Source of the DNA: Croceicoccus sp.
GTDB taxonomy: Bacteria > Pseudomonadota > Alphaproteobacteria > Sphingomonadales > Sphingomonadaceae
Direction: 5' to 3'
DNA: 5,253 nucleotides
NCBI GenBank assembly: GCA_029936705.1
Contig: JAPYSD010000295.1
Location: forward strand, 1 to 5,253
Positions within the stretch are counted from its first letter, which is position 1. Every line of letters begins with the position of its first letter. The position numbers and the translations under genes were made by a program. Shown one piece after another: positions 1 to 5,253 of this stretch. Below the pieces are notes generated by a model. It was not told the DNA's origin, ran no database searches, and worked only from the letters and a program-made list of their open reading frames with translations.

Positions 1-788
1 TCTCCCATCAGCCGCGACGATGCGGCATTGGCCTTGACGACGCCGTGAGGCCTGTCAGCGGCTGCACCGGCAAGTCCGCTGGCGTGCCAGACGTAGAAAG
101 CCGCAAGGGCAGCCATTGCCATGGCCGCGAGGACGACCAGCCGGATGAGCGCTGAGCCCGCTCGCCGCTCGTCGCGCCAGCGAAGCAGGGCGACGGCGGC
201 AAAAGGCGGAGCGTAGAAGACCGCTTTCATCGTGAACATCGCGGCCAGTGCCGCCAGTGCTGCAGCCCCCATGCCCATGATCCAGAAGCGCGGTCCGTCC
301 AAGGGCATCCAGATCAGCAGCGCAAGCGATGCCATTAGAGCAGCGGTTGCCGCCGGGTCCGCGCGGAAGGAAAACCCGTGCTGCAGCACATACCCTGCCG
401 AGAGGTAGCACAGGGCGCACAGTAGGGCTCCGGCAGGATCGGTGAAACGGCGCGCCAGCGCGAAAATGGACCCAAGGATGACCATCTCAAGGCACAGCAT
501 CACCGTCCGTCCGGCAATGATCGCATCGATGGCGTCGTTAAAAGATCGGGGAAGCCAGCTGAAGATGCGGACGTGGAACGACTGGAGCGCGCGGTCGAGC
601 CGGCCGTCGGCAAACCGGACGACCTCGTCATAATAGAAGAATTCGTCCCAATTGATGGCACGCGTATGCACCATGACCGCCTGTGCCAGAAGCAGCAGGG
701 CAATTGCGGCAGCAGGCCAGATCGCGCGTTGCGCATCAGGCCACACCGCACCCGGAGGGACGCCGACGCGCAAGGCCGTGGTGGTCAT
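1..788 (-). CDS. GT-C superfamily membrane glycosyltransferase (PMT/ArnT-like), N-terminal part, runs off the left edge
   Basis: Reading the minus strand from the ATG at 788-786 gives 262 uninterrupted codons to the window edge, so the 3' end is missing. Visible features are a hydrophobic helix at residues 23-42, an acidic pair in the first outer loop (N46-W47-D48-E49, then FYYDE), and about six further hydrophobic stretches near 95-112, 119-137, 147-165, 167-185, 187-204 and 214-234. There is also an FRADP motif at 141-145 and a lysine-containing MKAVFYAP stretch near 187-194. Loop-1 Asp/Glu, an R-x-D-P element and many helices are typical of GT-C enzymes that take sugar from polyprenyl-phosphate donors on the periplasmic side. 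The start lies 3 bases after the stop of the GT2 gene, with an AGGAG 10 bases upstream inside that gene, so the two are one operon. Donor sugar and acceptor cannot be read from the sequence. Family call is good; exact subfamily is uncertain. Confidence 0.8.
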   Translation of the reverse strand, partial: MTTTALRVGVPPGAVWPDAQRAIWPAAAIALLLLAQAVMVHTRAINWDEFFYYDEVVRFADGRLDRALQSFHVRIFSWLPRSFNDAIDAIIAGRTVMLCLEMVILGSIFALARRFTDPAGALLCALCYLSAGYVLQHGFSFRADPAATAALMASLALLIWMPLDGPRFWIMGMGAAALAALAAMFTMKAVFYAPPFAAVALLRWRDERRAGSALIRLVVLAAMAMAALAAFYVWHASGLAGAAADRPHGVVKANAASSRLMG

Positions 789-791
789 CGA

Positions 792-1883
792 CTAGCGGCT
801 CCTGCGGGCGGACGCGGGGCCGGACAGTCCGGGCAGGGCTACGATATCGGCGACCACGCCGTCCGCTTCCGTTTCGTCGCGCGTTTCTTCCTGCGTGTGG
901 TGATGTTCATGGCCGATCCGCCGGTCTTGTTCCTGCAACCGTTCCTCCAGCCTGCGGACTTTGTGGAGGGTTGCCTCCAGCAGCTTGCGATTGGCGGTGA
1001 TCAGATCGGCCAGCATGCCCATGACGGCGACCAGCGCACCCAGCACCAGCAGCACGCCGCCGATCACGAGCGACTGGATATGGCCGCCGCCATCACCGTT
1101 CAGATAAAACCATATGAATCGCAGGATCGGCACGGCGCCGGCCAGCGCCAGCAGCAGCCCCGTTCCCACGAAGACCCGCAGGGCGTTGTAGGTCGTATAG
1201 GCGCGGACGATCGTCACGCCCGTCTGGCTGATGAAGCGCGGAATCGACGTAAACAGGCGCGAGGGGCGCGTTGCAGGATGCGTGCGAACCGGCACGCTCA
1301 CCACCGCCATGCGCTTGCGGCCGGCCTGGATTAGCATGTCGGTGGTATAACTGAATTCGGTGGTGATGGTGAGGCGCTGGGCAGCCTCGCGGCTGATGGC
1401 GCGAAAGCCGCTGACGGCATCGGAGATGTCTGTGCCCGACAGGCTGCGCACGATCATGCTGCCCAGCCGTTGCAGGCGGCGCTTGACGGGGCCGAAATGG
1501 GCGTTCTTGGCCACACCCCGGTCGCCGACCACGATGTCTGCGCGGCCCTCCAGGATCGGCTGGACCAGGGCGGCGATATCCGCGCCTTCGTACTGCCCGT
1601 CGGCATCGGTGTTGACGATGATGTCGGCGCCCGCGGCAAGGCTGGCATCCAGCCCGGACTGGAACGCGTTCGCCAGTCCGCGATTGCGGCGATGGCGCAC
1701 GACATGATCCACACCGTATTTCAGCGCGACATCCGAGGTATTGTCGTGCGAACCGTCGTCGATGATCAGGATTTCAACCGCATCTATTCCCGGGATGTGG
1801 CGGGGCAGGGCGGCCAGCGTCGCGGGCAGGTCCTCCGCTTCGTTCAGGCACGGGATCTGGATGATGAGCCGCGTCAATGTCAT
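792..1883 (-). CDS. Family 2 glycosyltransferase, DPM1/GtrB-like, with two C-terminal membrane helices
   Basis: A 363-residue GT-A fold enzyme predicted to move a sugar from a nucleotide donor to a polyprenyl phosphate at the cytoplasmic face. Motifs seen: IPCLNEAE (10-17) and IDDGSHDNT (41-49) for nucleotide binding, DADGQY (93-98) as the metal-binding DxD region, and SGFRA (158-162). Two hydrophobic segments follow at about 237-261 and 270-293, as in GtrB-type polyprenyl-phosphate glycosyltransferases. The tail (about 294-325) is charged and heptad-like, probably a short coiled coil, then comes a His/Glu-rich stretch (GHEHHH, 324-329) and a loose C-terminus. Start choice: an AGGGGG sits only one base before the ATG at 1883 but seven bases before the in-frame TTG at 1877, so translation may really begin at 1877, shortening the protein by two residues. 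It pairs with the GT-C gene 3 bases downstream, the expected user of its lipid-linked sugar. The sugar is not identifiable. Confidence 0.9.
   Translation of the reverse strand: MTLTRLIIQIPCLNEAEDLPATLAALPRHIPGIDAVEILIIDDGSHDNTSDVALKYGVDHVVRHRRNRGLANAFQSGLDASLAAGADIIVNTDADGQYEGADIAALVQPILEGRADIVVGDRGVAKNAHFGPVKRRLQRLGSMIVRSLSGTDISDAVSGFRAISREAAQRLTITTEFSYTTDMLIQAGRKRMAVVSVPVRTHPATRPSRLFTSIPRFISQTGVTIVRAYTTYNALRVFVGTGLLLALAGAVPILRFIWFYLNGDGGGHIQSLVIGGVLLVLGALVAVMGMLADLITANRKLLEATLHKVRRLEERLQEQDRRIGHEHHHTQEETRDETEADGVVADIVALPGLSGPASARRSR
799..803 (-). promoter_or_regulatory. Ribosome binding site of the GT-C gene
   Basis: AGGAG on the minus strand lies in the last codons of the upstream glycosyltransferase gene, 10 bases before the ATG at 788. 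It supports that start and implies translation coupled to the upstream gene. Confidence 0.6.
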
Positions 1884-1897
1884 TCCCCCTGCAGCGC

Positions 1898-1926
1898 AGA
1901 ATAGTCGATGTCGCGAGTATGGGCAA
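1898..1926 (-). promoter_or_regulatory. Candidate sigma-70-type promoter for the GT2/GT-C pair
   Basis: On the minus strand TTGCCC (1926-1921) and TATTCT (1903-1898) are separated by exactly 17 bases, a fair -35/-10 match. Transcription would begin near 1891, leaving a leader of only about 8 bases before the ATG at 1883 (about 14 before the TTG at 1877). It lies just downstream of the broken gmd-like gene, so it could keep the two glycosyltransferases expressed after that gene was lost. Found by eye; a chance match is possible. Confidence 0.35.
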
Positions 1927-1995
1927 TTCGGCTTGAAAAAACGTTAACCATGTGTGCTGCGCTTGCGGCGCCCAGTGCTTTCATCCGAAACGCGC

Positions 1996-2359
1996 TCAAA
2001 AGTCCCGCAGCGCATCGGTCAGCCTCTCGCGCAGCGCGATGGACGGCGCCCAGCCCATGCCAGCAAGCCTTTGGATGTCCATGATCTCGCGATAACGACG
2101 TCATGGTCACGCTGCGACTGCTTGTGGGCCTTCGCCCCTGCACGATGCGGATCAGATTGGTCGCGTCGGTCAGATCGCGATAATGCCACTGAAAGGTCTG
2201 TTTCTGGACATATGAATCTTCATAGATATCGTCGAACCCGGCGATTCTGAATGACGAGGAGCGCCGCTTGACACCATGAACGGCATAGCCCTTTTGCAGC
2301 AGCAACCACGCGAGACACGCTCCGCCCTGGCCAGTCACGCCGGTGATCAGTGCTCTCAT
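1996..2359 (-). pseudogene. Remnant of a gmd-fcl type gene pair: GDP-mannose 4,6-dehydratase N-terminus joined to an SDR epimerase C-terminus
   Basis: From the ATG at 2359 the first ~78 residues (to about 2126) follow GDP-mannose 4,6-dehydratase closely: ALITGVTGQ, then KGYAVHGVKRRSSSF, IYED, DLTDATNLIRIVQ. Homology then stops. Intact Gmd has about 340-350 residues, and the catalytic Thr/Ser, Tyr and Lys are absent. Conserved residues have also changed: the family TGQDGAYL reads TGQGGACL, and HYGDLTD reads HYRDLTD. In a different frame, 2100 to 1996 encodes about 33 residues ending REIMDIQRLAGMGW... and LTDALRDF-stop. This resembles the C-terminus of GDP-L-fucose synthase-type epimerases (family pattern K/R-x-x-D-V-x-R-L-x-x-L-G-W). 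The simplest reading is a deletion from inside gmd to near the end of an adjacent fcl/wcaG-like gene, plus point decay. The gmd frame itself stays open to a TGA at 1880-1882 that overlaps the GT2 ATG, so a 159-residue product could be made, but it cannot be a working dehydratase. The identity of the second gene is less sure than the first. Confidence 0.75.
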
Positions 2360-2476
2360 GCCGCTTATGCTTTCCTCGTGCTGTTTCGCTGGCGAGACCG
2401 TGCTTCTAGAGTTCCGGCATGGCTAGCTGGCGCTCCGGCGTGCCATCAGCAACAAGGCTGCGCCTGATCGGTGGCG

Positions 2477-2758
2477 ATGAACGAAAAAGCCCCGCCCCTG
2501 TGCTGGCTATGCGAGCGTCCGCTGGGCGAGCGGGTGGAGCGGCATCATCCCGTGCCGAAAAGCCGCAAGGGGCGCGAGGTGGTCGACGTGCATCCGATCT
2601 GCCACCGGACGCTGCACGCACGCTACAGCAACTCGGAAATGGCGCGGCTGGGCGGCGACGTGGCAGCCATCAGGTCCGACGAGGAAATCGCCGCGTTCCT
2701 GCGCTGGATCGCGAACAAGCCCGCCGACTTTCACGCGCCGACGCGCAAGAAACGCTGA
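2477..2758 (+). CDS. Small stand-alone HNH-type putative nuclease
   Basis: A 93-residue protein made almost wholly of one HNH-like domain. It has a CWLC pair (C9, C12), a histidine pair in RHHPVPKS (H23, H24), and VHPICHRTLH (H39, C42, H43, H47). Two Cys pairs or Cys/His pairs holding a structural zinc, with His as metal ligand and base, are the usual HNH layout, so metal-dependent DNA binding or nicking is likely but unproven. The C-terminal half (about 50-85) is plain alpha-helical sequence ending in a basic KKR tail. The start is taken at the ATG 2477; an in-frame GTG at 2471 would add two residues, and neither has a strong ribosome binding site. It is the only plus-strand gene here, divergent from the gmd remnant and convergent with the 49-residue gene, so it stands as a single transcription unit. 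Such short HNH proteins are common orphan genes in alphaproteobacteria; no toxin, phage or restriction partner is visible. Confidence 0.8.
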   Translation: MNEKAPPLCWLCERPLGERVERHHPVPKSRKGREVVDVHPICHRTLHARYSNSEMARLGGDVAAIRSDEEIAAFLRWIANKPADFHAPTRKKR

Positions 2759-2784
2759 GGCAACCGGCGGCGAGTAAGCCCGCG

Positions 2785-2934
2785 TCAGGCCAGCCGCAGC
2801 AGACGCTGCAGCAATCCGGGCTCTTCCATCGGCTGGATGCGGCCATAGTGCTGGCGCCGCAGATTGGCGTCGGTGAATGGCCGCGGACTGCTCCAGCTGT
2901 CCTTGCCCGATCGGTGAAAACTATATCTCGACAT
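2785..2934 (-). CDS. Small hypothetical protein, 49 residues
   Basis: The minus-strand ATG at 2934 opens a 49-codon frame ending in TGA at 2785. An AGGGGG (2947-2942) lies 7 bases upstream of the ATG, close to ideal. The peptide starts MSRYSFHRSGKDSW, contains SPRPFTDANLRRQHYG and IQPMEEPG, and ends in a leucine/arginine helix. It has no membrane helix or signal peptide and is rich in Arg, Ser and Pro. The Pro-Arg-Pro-Phe-Thr-Asp and Gln-Pro-Met-Glu-Glu-Pro-Gly stretches look like conserved motifs rather than chance codons, but I do not recognise the family and assign no function. The same frame stays open upstream to 3162; I reject that longer start because it has no comparable ribosome binding site and its sequence looks unstructured. 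It converges with the HNH gene, 26 bases apart, with no clear terminator between. Confidence 0.6.
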   Translation of the reverse strand: MSRYSFHRSGKDSWSSPRPFTDANLRRQHYGRIQPMEEPGLLQRLLRLA

Positions 2935-3160
2935 GCTCGTGCCCCCTGGCTGCCGATGAGATGAATATCGCTTACGAGGGCCCTTAAGACGAGCGGGAGT
3001 TATGCGCTGTCCCTCCGCAAACTTATCCACAATGGCAGGCCGCACAAAGGTTAAGCGGCGCCGAGGAAGGGAGTTGACGCGGCTGTCAGCAAGGCTGTGC
3101 AACCCATTGGCCGGGCACGCGTGCCGATGCCGCCATGGCAACGGCGCCACAATCAGCCAC
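2935..3160. other. Intergenic stretch with one DnaA-box 9-mer
   Basis: About 225 bases between the ATP operon terminator and the 49-residue gene. No other convincing gene is seen on either strand. TTATCCACA at 3023-3031 (plus strand) is a perfect match to the DnaA-box consensus, but it is a single copy with no AT-rich unwinding region and no neighbouring boxes, so it is not an origin. It may be a lone DnaA-binding or regulatory site, or chance. The promoter of the 49-residue gene should lie here; I could not pick one with confidence. Confidence 0.3.
2942..2947 (-). promoter_or_regulatory. Ribosome binding site deciding the start of the 49-residue gene
   Basis: AGGGGG on the minus strand, 7 bases before the ATG at 2934. 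It is the main reason for choosing the short form of this gene. Confidence 0.55.
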
Positions 3161-3190
3161 AAAAGAAAAGGGCCCGCACGCGGCGAGCCC
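3161..3190 (-). terminator. Intrinsic terminator of the ATP synthase operon
   Basis: On the minus strand an 8-base-pair stem (GGGCTCGC at 3190-3183 with GCGGGCCC at 3177-3170, one G-U pair) closes a 5-base loop and runs directly into TTTTCTTTT (3169-3161). It lies about 60 bases after the atpC stop with no gene between, so it ends the atp transcript. There is no T-run in the plus-strand direction, so it works one way only. Confidence 0.85.
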
Positions 3191-3250
3191 CTGTCATGAA
3201 ATCCCGTGGACCGCGCAGGCTGGCCGATGCGAATCGCCCGCTTCCCGCGA

Positions 3251-3508
3251 TCAGTCCTCGACGTGTTCGGCCAGGACGGTCAGGCCGTTGTCGCCGACCT
3301 CGGCAAAGCCGCCCGACACGGTGATGATTTCGGGCGCGGCGTTCGCAGTCTTGTAGACGCGCATCTGGCCGTCGGCGATGGTCGACATGAAGGGGGCGTG
3401 CCCCTCCAGGACACCGAACGCACCCTCGCTGCCGGGGACTTCCACCATGTGGACGTCTTCCGAGCGGACCAGCTTGGCCGGGGTTACGAGTTCGAAATGC
3501 AAAGGCAT
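3251..3508 (-). CDS. atpC: F1Fo ATP synthase epsilon subunit, short form
   Basis: An 85-residue epsilon subunit, part of the central stalk that links gamma to the c-ring. The sequence MPLHFELVTPAKLV, then EDVHMVEVPGSEG and FGVLEGHAPFMSTI, is the classic N-terminal beta-sandwich. The protein ends after LTVLAEHVED, so the C-terminal helical hairpin that gives epsilon its inhibitory role in E. coli (about 139 residues) is absent. From memory this short form is usual in sphingomonads, so it is probably normal rather than a truncation. The start is the ATG at 3508-3506, where homology begins; an upstream TTG at 3520 would add four non-homologous residues. The ATG shares its A with the TGA of the preceding membrane-protein gene (TGATG), and upstream there is only a weak GGA, so translation probably depends on coupling to that gene. 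Last gene of the operon. Confidence 0.93.
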   Translation of the reverse strand: MPLHFELVTPAKLVRSEDVHMVEVPGSEGAFGVLEGHAPFMSTIADGQMRVYKTANAAPEIITVSGGFAEVGDNGLTVLAEHVED

Positions 3509-3819
3509 CAGGCAATCCAATTGTGAACAAACGAGAGCAAAAAGTAGCTCCCTAGTGTGCCGATAAGAAGTTGCCCGATCATAACGGGCATACTGTCCAG
3601 ACTTTCCAAGCCATCTTTTCTAGAAATCAGCGCATAGAGAGTGTGCCAAAGACCCCCCGCTACTGAGATCAAAAACATTCCGACAGGTAGGATGGCTAGC
3701 CACCACCACCCGAAGGACATGCTAGAAAAAATTGCAACTCCGATACAAACTGCAAACCAGTAAGCTATCAACGCCTTTGAGCGATCCGTAGCCTCCTGAT
3801 TGTATGCACGAGATACCAA
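3508..3819 (-). CDS. Hypothetical three-helix membrane protein inserted between atpD and atpC
   Basis: A 103-residue frame from a TTG at 3819 (the base after the atpD stop) to a TGA at 3508 that overlaps the atpC ATG by one base. Three hydrophobic segments are visible: about 16-34 (ALIAYWFAVCIGVAIFSSM), about 38-65 with a WWW at 38-40, and about 78-102 (starts PVMIGQLLIG). Between helices 2 and 3 is a short polar loop, SRKDGLESLD. By the positive-inside pattern, the N-terminus (R4, R13, K15) and the R67-K68 loop fall on different sides only if helix 2 is split or hairpin-like, so topology is open. I do not recognise the family; it does not look like AtpI, AtpE or AtpB. Hand-counted GC is 148/312 (47%) against 167/258 (65%) for atpC, and it uses AT-ending and other codons rare in its neighbours, so recent acquisition is likely. 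An in-frame start with a ribosome binding site and flush junctions on both sides argue that it is translated. Role unknown; association with the ATP synthase is only suggested by position. Confidence 0.8.
   Translation of the reverse strand: MVSRAYNQEATDRSKALIAYWFAVCIGVAIFSSMSFGWWWLAILPVGMFLISVAGGLWHTLYALISRKDGLESLDSMPVMIGQLLIGTLGSYFLLSFVHNWIA

Positions 3820-5253
<1,434 letters not shown>

Noticed and set aside
55..420. A 121-codon minus-strand open frame
   Set aside because: It is a shifted frame inside the GT-C gene, whose true frame gives a coherent hydrophobic membrane protein through the same bases.
573..1334. A 253-codon plus-strand open frame
   Set aside because: It lies antisense to the glycosyltransferase gene, is rich in Arg, Gln, His and Asp, shows no domain, and is a by-product of the GC-biased third positions of the real gene.
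2415..2445. Imperfect inverted repeat before the HNH gene
   Set aside because: Arms match over only a few bases, with no T-run and no recognisable operator.
2419..2964. A 181-codon plus-strand open frame
   Set aside because: It overlaps the HNH gene in another frame and has the low-complexity Arg/Ala/Pro look of a GC-rich shadow.
2935..3162. N-terminal extension of the 49-residue gene up to 3162
   Set aside because: No ribosome binding site like the AGGGGG before 2934, and the extra residues show no motif or domain.
3153..3530. A 125-codon minus-strand frame over atpC
   Set aside because: Shifted frame of atpC that also runs through the terminator hairpin.
3792..3797. A perfect AGGAGG (minus strand) early in the membrane-protein gene
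   Set aside because: No ATG, GTG or TTG occurs at a usable distance; the next in-frame TTG is about 20 bases away and would cut into helix 1. Treated as chance codons.
3500..3805. Possible terminal inverted repeats or target duplication bounding the low-GC insert
   Set aside because: Only short matches around ATCAGG are found near each end, no longer than expected by chance, and there is no transposase or integrase.

Overview
The window reads as a piece of a GC-rich alphaproteobacterial chromosome, most likely from the Sphingomonadales (Sphingomonas/Erythrobacter/Croceicoccus-like). The reasons are the wording of the ATP synthase beta subunit, the very short (85-residue) epsilon subunit, strong GC bias at third codon positions in the host genes, and the style of the small HNH protein. 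The assignment is from family knowledge, not from a search.

Right part (3161-5253, minus strand): the 3' end of the F1Fo ATP synthase operon. atpD (beta) lacks only its first few codons because of the window edge, and atpC (epsilon) is complete and followed by a clear intrinsic terminator. Between them sits an unexpected 103-residue, three-helix membrane protein gene. It starts (TTG) on the base after the atpD stop and ends in a TGATG overlap with the atpC start. By hand count its GC is about 47% (148/312), against about 65% (167/258) for atpC. This looks like a foreign gene spliced neatly into a core operon and is the most interesting object in the window.

Middle part (1996-3160): a 49-residue minus-strand small protein with a good ribosome binding site, an intergenic stretch with one perfect DnaA-box 9-mer, a stand-alone HNH-type protein of about 93 residues (the only plus-strand gene), and a broken sugar-nucleotide gene. 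The broken gene joins the first ~78 residues of a GDP-mannose 4,6-dehydratase (gmd) to the last ~33 residues of an SDR sugar epimerase/reductase of the GDP-fucose synthase type. It is what a deletion across an adjacent gmd-fcl pair would leave.

Left part (1-1883, minus strand): a two-gene glycosylation unit. A DPM1/GtrB-like family 2 glycosyltransferase with two C-terminal membrane helices is followed, three bases later, by the N-terminal two thirds or less of a GT-C (PMT/ArnT-like) membrane glycosyltransferase that runs off the left edge. The natural reading is that the GT2 enzyme makes a polyprenyl-phosphate sugar and the GT-C enzyme uses it on the periplasmic side. The gmd/fcl wreck upstream suggests this was once a larger surface-polysaccharide locus.
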